A stretch of 64,000 nt of DNA from the NCBI RefSeq assembly GCF_029852145.1, contig NC_079978.1, positions 10,557,801-10,621,800 of the forward strand. The letters run 5' to 3'. The notes under the pieces were generated by a model. The model was not told the origin of the DNA. It did no database searches and worked only from the letters and a program-made list of their open reading frames with translations. Below are positions 54,044 to 64,000 of the stretch, piece by piece. The translations under genes and the position numbers were made by a program. The first letter of the stretch is position 1, and each line of letters opens with the position of its first letter. Source of the DNA: Microplitis mediator. Lineage: Eukaryota; Arthropoda; Insecta; Hymenoptera; Braconidae.

Positions 54044-57000
54044 ATAAACTTATAAAATGCACTTATATCTATAAAATAAAAAACAATTTCTTCATTTGTA
54101 TATAAAATGTTTTATTCATTTTTATTTACACACATATCCTTAAAACTAATTTTTACATACTTTTTTATATACTTAAAAAACTAATTTTTTTACATACTTT
54201 TTTTACAAAATTTTTCTTTTTTTAATTGCTATAACATTTTCATCATTATCATCATCATCATCATTATTTGATTTAAATCCCCATGGCAATGTGTCAGTTG
54301 AGTCGTCCAAAAGTTGTCGTTTGTCATCTGTCCAGCTTAAGGCAATTTTGCACTGTGCTACTGTCGTCACGTCATGTTTAGAACTTTTAATTAAGTACTG
54401 CTTTTTCGTCAAGTTAATGTGATCGTGAAGACATCTATCGAAATCATCAAACGTGATAGTTCGCAACGTTGGACCTCGGATTCCCTTTGCTCGTTTTTTG
54501 GTTTCATCGTCGTTTAAAATTTTATAAGCGTATAGCTTGGCCCGAAGTCCATTGAAATGAGTCATAATTTTCCCATTATTCTCATCTTTCATCAGACCTG
54601 GGACCTTTTTGTTTGCTAGCGGCATATTGTACGAGTTTTGAGGGGGGTAGTCCGAGGTATCGAATTTTGAAATATCACGTTTCATGATTTCGTAGATGTC
54701 TGGTACGGTAAAGTGGTAAATTAAACTGTCAGTGTCCGTGTACATCAACTTAGATTATTGATTTGTCAAGCTCTGTTTGACATAGTTATAGTGGAAATCG
54801 TAGATAAATATTTTTAATAAATCTAAAATCGCGAACCCAGTGTAAATAGGTTTATCAAAATATACCTAGGTTGTTTTCATTTCCACTATAACTATGTCCT
54901 TGTCAAAGATAGTAAGACTATGGAAGTTGGGTTTACAAATGAGGTCTGATGCGCCATATCGACCAGACCATCTAGTAACCAATTGAACATCTTTGTGTTT
55001 CCTAACATTCTCCATAGTCTTACCGAAGACTGCGTTATTCATGAGTTTGAAGAAATTCTTCTCAAACTCATTTTGGGCAGCCTTCCTACAGTCTGTATTC
55101 TTGTCGATGTATGTCTTTAGCCATGGGGATTGCTCAAATTTAAGTGCGCGATGAATTTTTTTCAACTGTATTCCTAAATCTCAACATTGTTTCAAATTTT
55201 CACAATGTATTATGTATTTATTTTTATCATACAAAGTTGTACATAATTTAGTAGACTTGCCACCTGGGGGTAAAAAGTGCTCAGGGCACAATGGTAAATC
55301 TTTGTGTAGCTCATGTAGCTCCTGAGGATAGTGCAAGTCTACTTCTAAAATATATCCTACAGTGTCATTGGTATTTAAAAATTTATCTACATTATTTAAA
55401 TCATTTTCATCAACCCACTCAAATGAGCCTTTAGGTAGTGGCATACTCATCGCCGCACCATACAAATTATTGACGTCAAAATACATCAAGTATGACTCGG
55501 GTTTGTTAACATCAAATTCATCACCCATGTACCGATTGTTGGCCTTCGCATACCTATTAGTACACTGAGACACTCCACCTCGTATACTTTTCTCAATGAA
55601 AAGTACCATTTCGAGGTCAGTCAACAGTTTAAGTTCCACATTGGTGTATTTCAGCATTGCATCGAAAGCTAATCCAGGCGCTGTATAATAGTGCAGCGGA
55701 TCTAAGTTATAGTTATTTAAACAACTATGTCTGAAATTTTCAAATACATCGGCCAAGAGTAGTACATCAGTCTTAAGATATAGATCAGAGTACTCGCCTA
55801 ATGTACTGATGTTAAATTTACTCCAGACAAGTTGAGCAAATGTATAATTATCGTCAGTTATACCATTATTAGATAATTTGGAAAAAAATGAGTTTTGATC
55901 GGGCAACTGTTTGTCATTAAGCTTATCAATGTTTGTAATGTATTCATACGGGAATACACCCTTGCGAGTAACTAATTGGAATTTTTCCGGATCTGGGTAA
56001 TGAAGTCTTGTAATTTGTTTATTGTCATCATCAAGATAAGATGCTAATTTTTCTAAACTTGATGCCATGAATCTAAATGAATCGATAAAGCGTAAAGATA
56101 CAGATATATTATCAATTGACTTTGTAAATGATATATATCGCTCTTTATTAATTGGCAATAATGTAACTTTACCTTCAAAAACTGTTGCTAATGATTTAAT
56201 TAAGAAATGCGAATCATACCCAGATAAATTGTGAAATACTACCGGTATTACATGAGATTTTGGGTAATTTAAATTGCATGAAATGTGTGCAGGTCCGTGA
56301 TAGTTACCCGTAAAATGGCAATGATCATAGCACTTTTCTTTATCAGAGGCTATTGTTTTTTCGCAAATATGACAAACAGTTGACCGATCATGACTCTTTT
56401 GTTGCTGTTTGTCAAGTGGTTTTATAGGTACAGGATTTTTTAAATATTGCTCAACTTCAAATGCAAAATTTTCAAGTTTATCGACAAACCACTTTACGCA
56501 ATCAGATGATCGATTGATTTCAAATTTTGACAAATTATTGTCATAATTACAGTGACGATAAAATGCAATGCTGTGTGGAACATGTTTTTGAATTTAATCA
56601 TCCCCCTGAGGCTCTAGTGTACACTCTAAGTCTGCGTAGACAACAAACGGTACCGAGTCTTTATTACGATAATTTTTAAATTTTAATATTTTGTTTTCAT
56701 TAGTAGGAAATTTCATACGGACTTTATTTCATTTGAAACAGTCATCATTGTGATTATTAATAGATGTTTCTGTTTTAAAGTGACTTAAACATCGATCACA
56801 GAAATACAATTTACAATGCGCCTTAGAAATTTAATTTTTTACTAATCGCGATAGATTTTTAATTAAGGCAAAATGATAAACAGGCTTATAATTTTTATAA
56901 TCATTCTCATTGGACATATTTAAAGGCCCTAGGGGTATAAGCATGGTGAATTTGCCCCCGAAAGGTATCGGCTTGATACTGCGGGGATTTTTAGGTACTA

Positions 57001-57623
57001 ATAAGATATTAAGATCCTAAGAGTTTCAGCTTTTGAAACCAATCGGTCTTCGAGAAAAAGCCAAATATGTAAAAATCAGATAAAATGAATATTCTCAGAG
57101 ACTATTTTATCGATTGACTTATACTCGGGATATGTTTTGGGGGTCGATAGTAGCTCCTCGGAAAAAAATTGGGAGCTTGATCGGTCGACAACAACCTCGA
57201 AAAAAATGACTTTTTATTTTAATTTCGACTTTTCACGATGTTACGGTTCTGGTACAATTATGAAATAATTTTTTTTGGATTCCTCATCCAATTTCCTATA
57301 GACTTCAGTGCTTTTAAAATTTTTAAAAAAGGTACGCCATATAGAAAAAAAAATAGAAACCACTTTTTAAGCAAATATTTACTTTATTTACATGTTTGAA
57401 GTGTGAATCATTATTTTTCTAGTTTGTATATGTTCTTGAATGTTATTTGCAAAAATAATCTCTGCATCAGCAGTTAAATTTTGTCATATCATATAATATC
57501 AACTAAAATATTATAAACATTATACACATATAAAATAGGAAATAGATTTTAGTTTCTAAATTATAAATACATAACAACAAATGAAAGGTATACTTGAGGA
57601 AAAAAATGTATAATCATATTTTA

Positions 57624-58217
57624 TCAGTCTTCATCACTATCCTCTTCAATCACAGGTGAACTACTGTCTCTATCAAATAATTTGCTAAGTATTTCAGCAG
57701 GCCTTAAAATCTTTGTTAAAGATCTCCCGTGTGATAAATAGTAAACAACAGCAGCAACATGAGAGCAACATCCAATTGTTCTCAGACCATTTGCACACTC
57801 ACAACTATGCCTCAATATGCTTTTTGAACCAATAGCATTTTTTTTATACTCAACAAAACATCTATAAACCTTTCTATTAATGTGTCTGGATTGAACTTGA
57901 ATTTTGAGTATATTTGACTGTTCTTTCACATATTGAATAGTGAGATTACCTGTTTCATCAAGCATTTCTGCTAAATAGGAAACAGCCTGTTTCAATTGAT
58001 AGGAACCAGTGAAAAAAATACGCAGATCATTTTTTGTCATTTCTGGAAAGTCTTCAAGAGTTTCAGATGAAATTGTTTGAAACGGCAATTTTTTTCGCTG
58101 CCAGCCATTTTTTTGAACGTCTTCAGCTAACGTATTTACTACATTATTTTGCGATTTCATTGTTTCGATGACTTTATCCAAAAACTCTGAGTCGGAAGTA
58201 AGACGCTTACTATACAT
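57624..58217 (-). pseudogene. Transposase C-terminal fragment with SWIM-like finger (left arm)
   Basis: 197 codons, with the CxCx(n)CxH pattern CECANGLRTIGCCSH in the middle. It begins in the unique centre and continues into the left arm. SWIM fingers are known in transposases with a DDE core and bind nucleic acid or protein. There is no catalytic DDE core here, so I read it as the tail of a lost transposase. An acidic C-terminus (EEDSDED) ends it. Confidence 0.65.
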
Positions 58218-58220
58218 ATT

Positions 58221-58590
58221 GAAACAGGCTGTTTCCTATTTAGCAGAAATGCTTGATGAAACAGGTAATCTCACTATTCAATATGTGAAAGAAAAGTCAA
58301 ATATACTCAAAATTCAAGTTCAATCCAGACACATTAATAGAAAGGTTTATAGATGTTTTGTTGAGTATAAAAAAAATGCTATTGGTCCAAAAAGCATATT
58401 GAGGCATAGTTGTGAGTGTGCAAATGGTCTGAGAACAATTGGATGTTGCTCTCATGTTGCTGCTGTTGTTTACTATTTATCACACGGGAGATCTTTAACA
58501 AAGATTTTAAGGCCTGCTGAAATACTTAGCAAATTATTTGATAGAGACAGTAGTTCACCTGTGATTGAAGAGGATAGTGATGAAGACTGA
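58221..58590 (+). pseudogene. Inverted copy of the SWIM-finger fragment (right arm)
   Basis: The reverse-strand twin of the fragment at 57624, shorter because the centre is not repeated. It differs by only a few codons (for instance KEKSN for KEQSN and IGPKS for IGSKS), so the arms are a recent duplication. The frame is open but has no start of its own. Confidence 0.65.
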
Positions 58591-60409
58591 TAAAATATGA
58601 TAATACATTTTTTTCCTCAAGTATATCTTTCATTTGTTGTTATGTATTTATAATTTAGAAACTAAAATCTATTTCCTATTTTATATGTGTATAATGTTTA
58701 TAATATTTTAGTTCATATTATATGATATGACAAAATTTAACTGCTGATGCAGAGATTATTTTTGCAAATAACATTCAAGAACATATACAAACTAGAAAAA
58801 TAATGATTCACACTTTAAACATGTAAATAAAGTAAATATTTGCTTAAAAAGTGGTTTTTATTTTTTTTTCTATATGGCGTACCTTTTTTAAAAATTTTAA
58901 AAGCACTTAAGTCTATAGGAAATTGGATGAGGAATCCAAAAAAAATTATTTCATAATTGTACCAGAACCGTAACATCGTGAAAAGTCGAAATTAAAATAA
59001 AAAGTCATTTTTTTCGAGGTTGTTGTCGACCGATCAAGCTCCCAATTTTTTTCCGAGGAGCTACTATCGACCCCCAAAACATATCCCGAGTATAAGTCAA
59101 TCGATAAAATAGTCTCTGAGAATATTCATTTTATCTGATTTTTACATATTTGGCTTTTTCTCGAAGACCGATTGGTTTCAAAAGCTGAAACTCTTAGGAT
59201 CTTAATATCTTATTAGTACCTAAAAATCCCCGCAGTATCAAGCCGATACCTTTCGGGGGCAAATTCACCATGCTTATACCCCTAGGGCCTTTACGTTCGC
59301 CTGCACCATTAAAAGATGAATTTTTTTTACATCAGACTTAGAATTTTTACTTAAATATAATGGTATAATTGTACTTGTTTCATTCCCAAAGCCGCTAAAT
59401 TCTGACTCAATACCGTATACATTAATTGACAAATTATTTGAATTTTCGAATTTCGGAATATCTTTTGGGGTGATTGGAAAATTAATACCTTCATACTGAA
59501 GTACGCCGCTGTAATGAGGGTACGATGTTGTCCTCTCCGGATGTCCAGTGTGAGCTTCGTGAGTTGCCGCCACAACACACCAGAGAAAGCAGTACTCGTC
59601 GTGGTTCTCGATGTTCAAGACTGCGCGTTTACGTTGGATGTCTCTGGGTAGTCTGACGAAAGTCGATGCTCCAGCTTGTAGAGGTACATATCTGGACATG
59701 GTGATAACCAAACTATGGATCTCAAGTAATCTCCACCCCGAGTCCTTTTGATTGAACTCTTCAACCTTTTTTAATAAGTTCTCGTACACATGGTCAGCAT
59801 ACCAATCAGCGAGAGATGTTGTGGGCGTAATTTCCCGACTTGTAGTGTTGAAAGATTTAGTTTCATCAACGACGTCATTAATTTTTTCATTTCTAAATTT
59901 ACATACAAGTTCGACGTTGATTTTCACCCCAGCAACATCCCCCAACATTTCTTGGATTTTTTCAAAAACCAAGTCTCGAGAATCATTCAAAAATTCTCTC
60001 AAATCTGTGTGAGCAAGATTTGTGACACATCCAGTTCGAATGTTGTTCGAGAAAGCGTTATCGAGATCTTGCCACTTGATGAGTCGATGACGCATTCTCA
60101 AATCACCACCGGTAGCCAAGCCGCTGAGTTGAGCGAATTGATCGCCATACCAGCACAAAAACACTATACTTGCTTGAACGCTTCTCTTAATTTGAACCCT
60201 CGATTGTGGATCTGCCAAAATAGTCTTAAAATAATCAATTGTCTCGACACACACCTGATAGCACCTCTGGCAATGCTCTTCATTCACTGACTCTAACTGT
60301 AAATCATTGTATGATTGTGCAACAGAATTTACTAAACCGTGAAGTGCATCAACTAATCGCGCCATTTTTAAATAATGTTTTTTTATCAATAGTTCACAAA
60401 AAAAAAATA

Positions 60410-60655
60410 AATGTGTCTTTTTGCACTAAAAAAATTAATAAGTGTCAGTTGCACAAAAACTAAAAACTAATAAGTGTCAGTTGCACAAAAACTAAAAACT
60501 AATAAGTGTCAGTTGCACAAAAAATTAAAACTAATAAGTGTCAGTTGCACAAAAAATTAAAACTAATAAGTGTCAGTTGCACAAAAAATTAAAAACTAAT
60601 AAGTGTCAGTTGCACAAAAAATTAAAAACTAATAAGTGTCAGTTGCACTAAAAAA
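60410..60655. repeat. Iteron-like array, about 31-bp unit, eight copies
   Basis: The unit ACTAATAAGTGTCAGTTGCAC followed by an A-rich spacer is repeated about eight times, each copy nearly identical, 45 bases upstream of the polymerase ATG (60365). The spacing varies by one or two A residues. Such arrays are often origins or regulatory sites; a simple minisatellite is the alternative. Confidence 0.8.
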
Positions 60656-61030
60656 TAATGTCTATACAATTCATTTAAACTAAAAATTGTTTATAATTTT
60701 TTGTAAAAAAATCATTTAAAAAACCGTAGAGAACTTCACAGAGAACTTTAACACAGTAAACGTCAGAGAATATTTGAGCAGAGATTCGTACTTCATTCAG
60801 AGACTCGTACTTCTTTTTTGTGGAGTATGCTCTCACGCGTTGCTTTTGTAGGTGGGGCGCGACTCATCAACTGCGTAGTAGAAAGTTCTAGAACAACCTG
60901 TGACGTCATAAATGACGCAGTAAAAATAGATGTCGCCCCAAAAAGTACCAACATAACCAAGCAAAAAGTACTGAAATCCCCTAGAATAACGTGTCACCAT
61001 AACCTAAAACGTCAGGTGGCGCGACGAATG
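60656..61030. other. Non-coding region with TGACGTCA site
   Basis: No convincing gene; the ORF at 60818-61036 lacks family features. TGACGTCA occurs at 60901-60908 next to AACCTG, and near it are CTGCGTAGTAG-type motifs shared with the repeats to the right. Confidence 0.45.
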
Positions 61031-61033
61031 GTA

Positions 61034-61041
61034 TGACGTCA
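61034..61041 (+). promoter_or_regulatory. CRE-like palindrome TGACGTCA (right side)
   Basis: One of two right-side copies, just before the 92-bp repeats, whose units contain the related TACGTCATCAG and GAGTCATCAG. Confidence 0.35.
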
Positions 61042-61051
61042 CCTACTACGC

Positions 61052-61331
61052 AGTTTGCAAATCAAACAAAGAAAACAAGTTTTTTCCTGCACATGGATGA
61101 GTCATCAGTCTAAAAATAAATTTTCTGGAACTTTCTACTGCGCAGTTTCAGAATCGAACAAAAAAAACAAGTTTATTCCTGCACATGAATACGTCATCAG
61201 TCTAAAAATAAATTTTCTGGAACTTTCTACTGCGCAGTTTCAGAATCGAACAAAAAAAACAAGTTTATTCCTGCACATGAATACGTCATTAGTCTAAAAA
61301 TAAATTTTCTGGAACTTTCTACTGCGCAGTT
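61052..61331 (+). repeat. 92-bp tandem repeats, three copies
   Basis: Three nearly identical units containing GGAACTTTCTACTGCGCAG and TACGTCATCAGTCTAA. An 80-codon open frame crosses them; it is an effect of repetition. The first unit is more diverged. Confidence 0.85.
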
Positions 61332-61469
61332 TTAAAATTAACCAATGGAATTAAAATATTATTGATTAAAAAATTGTGTGGTGGGGGATGATAACAAATA
61401 GCTGTGCTGGATTTTTAATTATTCAGTAATTCATTGTCTGTTGTCGAGATGCGAGCTATCAAAATGTAG

Positions 61470-61856
61470 ATGATAATAGATGTGCAAGGGTTTAAAGGCT
61501 CAAATAATCAGTTTATTGTAAAAGAGCTTGCTTCAATTACGGTCCAGCATCAAATTGATGGTGTTGAAGAAATGTCATGTACGTTATTCAAACCACCTTG
61601 AGATTGGACATCATTATCAAATCAGTGTCAACGCTTAAATACTTGGGTAACATATAATCATCATGAAATTACCTGGGATGCTGGAAAAACGTCATATTTA
61701 AAGCTAAAAGAAACAATTGAACATGTGACTCATAATTACAAATATATTTATGTAAAAGGTTTTGAAAAAAAATTATGGATCCAAGAATTAATTGGATGTG
61801 AAAAAATTGTAATTGATTTAGATGATTTTAGAGTTCCCGCGTTAAAAAATATATAA
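61470..61856 (+). pseudogene. Right-end copy of the nuclease-like Polinton gene, one stop
   Basis: A frame starting MIIDVQGFKGSNNQFIVKEL resembles the left-end gene (44652) in order and spacing of its blocks: both end their first half with an YIYVKGFEKKLWIQELI-like segment. A TGA lies at codon 44 (61599-61601), and the frame stops at 61854, well short of the left copy's length. It may be a broken or a short paralogue. Context: immediate right of the polymerase-side repeats. Confidence 0.65.
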
Positions 61857-63239
61857 TTATTAAACAATAATTTTTGTGAATATCACTGTGAATTGAACAA
61901 TAATAATAATTACTTGTGTGCTCTTGAAAATGTAATAATATTCAAAAATTGGATTTTTAAGTAATTAATAAAATTAAACTTAATGAAATTTTACTTTCTC
62001 TCTATTCATTTTCCCTTTACTTATTATTTTTAAAGATAATAAATAGTTGTTTACGTTTTGATAACCTGAAAATTATTTATAATTAATTATTATTTTAAAA
62101 TGCATCCTGGTAGTCAAAAACTGAAGATAAGTTGACATCAATCTACCATCACAAACTTGTTATCACATTTGATGACAGCAAGTTGATGGATTGAATTTAC
62201 CGCCACCATTAACGATCAGATGTATCGATTTTAAATTTCCCGCGTTTGTAAAAAAAAGAAATAATTACTTGCAGGCTTTTGGAAAATGTAAAATTGGCAT
62301 TTAAAATAATTAAAAGAATTAAATTCGATGCAATTCAACCTTTTTTTTCTTCCAATTATTATTTTTAAAAAGATATTAAATAATTGTTTACATTTTTATA
62401 ATCTCGAAAATAATTTCAATAGATTCTGATAGTCACAATTGATAACAAGTTGTCATCAACCTACTATCCCAACTTGTTACAATGCTGAATGTAGAAAGTT
62501 GATGACAATTTTAGTGTCAACTTTCGGTCATTTACGTCAACGTCAATTTGCTGACTACCAGAATATATTTTTATGATTCTGATTGTACTACTACCACTGA
62601 CGATTAGATGTATTAATTATTACTTTAACGTTTAATTAAAAAAAAAACAGGTAATTATAATTTATATTTAAATTAATTTCAATGAATATCAATGTATTTG
62701 AATGAATATCAAAGTATTTGAAGCAGCTGGGATCTTATAGCCGATAATTCAAAGACAATGTTGGTTAAATTTTTTGCCCATAGATGGCGGTATTTTAATT
62801 GTCTAAACTTACGCGCGCAAAATTTTTTCAAAGCATAAATTTATTCATTTTTAATTATTCTATGAATAAAAAACTAATGATTACGATAATAGACAATGTT
62901 TTTAATTGATATTTTCATATGATTTTTGTAAAACATCAGTTAAATCAATTTCTTTAAAAATGTCAACAAACCGGCATGGTTTGTTACCCACGTGCTTATA
63001 GTGACCAACGATAAAAGTTATGGAGATTTCTATGATTGGTTTAAAAAAATCAATTTTTTTTCCGATTGGTCCTTTAAGTTTTTTTTTGTCTTACATATGA
63101 GATCTCAGAAAGTGGGGGTAGTTTCTTGTAAAAACTTGTCAAGATAGACAAAGGGGTGCTAAAGTCAGTGTGCAGATTAAATCAAGTGCGATTTTCTTTG
63201 TGAAAATTTTAATTGTTTAAAATTAATTATTAAAAAAAA
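61857..63239. other. AT-rich region with imperfect inverted repeats, no gene
   Basis: No ORF of note. Blocks around AACTTGTTATCAC and GATGACAGCAAGTTGATGG at 62150-62200 recur, partly inverted, at 62440-62500, as in a degraded small transposon. No terminal inverted repeat matching the left side of the Polinton was found here. Confidence 0.4.
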
Positions 63240-63863
63240 GTAAGTAATTAAAAAATTATTATTTTTTGTTCATATTAAAAAAGTTTTTTTAAAATAATTA
63301 TATCTAAATTTTAAAATAATTAGAAGAAAAATTAAATTTCTTAAAAATTTATTTTGCATTAATAAACTAATTTTTTTCATTATTTTAAGACACACAATTA
63401 AACACGTAAAAGAATTAATCATGTAGAAATGAAAAAAATTTTTTTATACAGGATAGTAAAAATAATTGGAAAAAACTTGTTTATCGAATATTTAACTGTA
63501 ATATAATCGGAATTAAAAAAATTAATTATATTAATAATTGAATACTTTGTAAATAATTTTTTAAAATTATTTTTACTGATCTGTGTAAAAAAAATAGTTT
63601 TTCGCCATAACTGATTTTTTATTTTCTACATGATTATTATCATTTTTTTACATATTTGAATTGTGTGTGCGTGCGTGTGTGTGTGTGTGTGTCTAAGAAT
63701 CCACTTCATGATAAGAAAAATTTATTTCTTAGATTTATTTCTTAGATTTTTTTCTTTTTTAAATTATTAAATACTTTATGAATAAGTTGTTTAGGCGCAA
63801 CTGATTATCGAAATGAAACACTTAGAAAAAGATTTACATAATCAAGTATTTTTTCAATTGCAG
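63240..63863 (+). other. Possible intron (GTAAGT...CAG) before the edge ORF
   Basis: The donor GTAAGTAATT at 63240 and acceptor TTCAATTGCAG ending at 63863 frame an AT-rich segment with a (GT)n tract at about 63660-63692. Suggestive only. Confidence 0.3.
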
Positions 63864-63867
63864 GAAA

Positions 63868-64000
63868 ATGAATCGAGAATTCAATGTAGAGATGGATTTC
63901 ATTGAAAGGCGGCTACATTATCTATTTGTGGTACCATTAAGAATGTACTTGAATTACAATGATGAATACCTTTTGGCGGGTGATGTAAGAAGTCAAGTCA
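63868..64000 (+). CDS. Edge ORF, 44 aa, partial, possible exon
   Basis: From ATG 63868, five bases after a good acceptor site, the frame is open to the end: MNREFNVEMDFIERRLHYLF then VVPLRMYLNYND. The amino-acid mix is that of a real protein. No family can be named from 44 residues. It may be a host gene or another Polinton gene. Confidence 0.4.
   Translation, partial: MNREFNVEMDFIERRLHYLFVVPLRMYLNYNDEYLLAGDVRSQV

Larger units (their letters stand above)
56921..59293. mobile_element. Palindromic DNA transposon in the polymerase gene, TA duplication
   Basis: It is bounded by TA (56921-56922, 59292-59293) and the ends AAGGCCCTAGGGG and reverse complement. The arms (56923 to about 57998 and about 58222 to 59291) are almost identical inverted copies; the centre of about 220 bases is unique. 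Both arms encode the same C-terminal transposase part with a SWIM-like zinc finger in opposite directions. Insertion at TA in the polymerase gene leaves the flanking frames on either side recognisable. Confidence 0.85.
54203..60365 (-). pseudogene. Polinton DNA polymerase B, broken and interrupted
   Basis: A protein-primed family B polymerase that would replicate the element. The N-terminal part (60365-59292) is open, starting MARLVDALHGLV. The rest is separated by a 2.4-kb transposon (56923-59291). After it come a Cys/His nuclease-VII-like patch (CHICEKTIAS with later HCHF), exonuclease motif YADLE, motif A (DVNNLYGAAM, at about 55461-55486), motif B (KLMNNAVFGKT, about 55021-55055) and motif C (YTDTDSL, about 54725-54745). 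There are in-frame stops near 56594, 56730, 56832 and 54755 and frame changes near 54870 and 55170. No rejoined product is given here. Confidence 0.85.
43983..61856. mobile_element. Polinton/Maverick (adintovirus-like) element, gene-bearing extent
   Basis: It carries the defining set: protein-primed type family B DNA polymerase, retroviral-like integrase with chromodomain, FtsK/HerA-type packaging ATPase, adenain-type protease, double jelly-roll major capsid and penton-like proteins. The order is three plus-strand genes, a minus-strand virion block, a plus-strand block and a minus-strand polymerase. Nested inside are a solo LTR (45512-47147) and a palindromic transposon (56923-59291). I found no terminal inverted repeats, so limits are the outermost recognisable genes. 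Integrase, polymerase and the right-end gene are broken. Confidence 0.9.

Noticed and set aside
58221..58590. Second separate SWIM-domain gene
   Set aside because: It is the inverted arm copy of the fragment at 57624-58217 and has no start of its own.
60410..60655. CRISPR-like array of short repeats
   Set aside because: Units are contiguous with only A-rich variable spacers of about 10 bases, no unique spacer sequences and a eukaryotic setting.
61055..61297. 80-codon ORF on the plus strand
   Set aside because: It is read through three 92-bp tandem repeats, so its openness follows from repetition.
43983..61856. Proviral segment of a polydnavirus or nudivirus
   Set aside because: The gene set (polymerase B, integrase with chromodomain, adenain protease, double jelly-roll capsid) is that of a Polinton, and no bracovirus or nudivirus core gene was recognised.

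Overview
This is AT-rich eukaryotic DNA, most likely from an insect; a parasitoid wasp is plausible but nothing here proves the lineage. It carries introns, non-LTR and LTR retrotransposons of arthropod type, many very large palindromic (foldback) elements and a Polinton/Maverick virus-like transposon. I see no confident conserved host gene. Two weak candidates exist: a proline/glutamine-rich repeat protein at 11.2-12.2 kb that looks broken, and a possible first coding exon at the extreme right edge.

Layout. 0-2.5 kb: the 5' end of a minus-strand LTR retrotransposon (start of its first ORF, leader, primer-binding site, LTR), then an inverted LTR fragment. 2.7-4.7 kb: a 2-kb palindrome. 4.9-10.1 kb: an RNase H-bearing LINE with an exact target duplication, dead through stops, frameshifts and an internal deletion of the reverse transcriptase. 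10.1-12.2 kb: the repeat-protein candidate. 12.3-29.3 kb: five nested insertions: a palindromic MITE, holding a large TA-flanked element with 93-bp subterminal repeats, holding a GGGTGGTC foldback element, holding a gag-only LTR retrotransposon, holding a 2.9-kb LTR-like insertion. 30.0-40.3 kb: a second LINE on the minus strand whose ORF2 is split by a 5.2-kb TG...CA element that itself contains a 4.5-kb foldback. 40.9-42.1 kb: a solo LTR of the gag-only family.

43.6-61.9 kb: a Polinton. The left end has three plus-strand genes, one of them spliced. The centre has the virion module: double jelly-roll major capsid, a 53-aa ORF, a penton-like protein, an adenain-type protease, a phospholipase A2/basic core-like protein, a packaging ATPase and two further conserved proteins. 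An integrase follows. The right has a protein-primed type DNA polymerase B gene on the minus strand. Virion-module frames are open, whereas the integrase, polymerase and right-end copy of a duplicated gene carry lesions, and the polymerase gene also holds a 2.4-kb palindromic transposon. An array of eight about 31-bp repeats lies just upstream of the polymerase gene. I could not find the Polinton's terminal inverted repeats, so its ends are undefined.

All similarity statements come from reading motifs and from family knowledge; no database search was run. Coordinates of insertions are based on matched target-site duplications read directly from the sequence.
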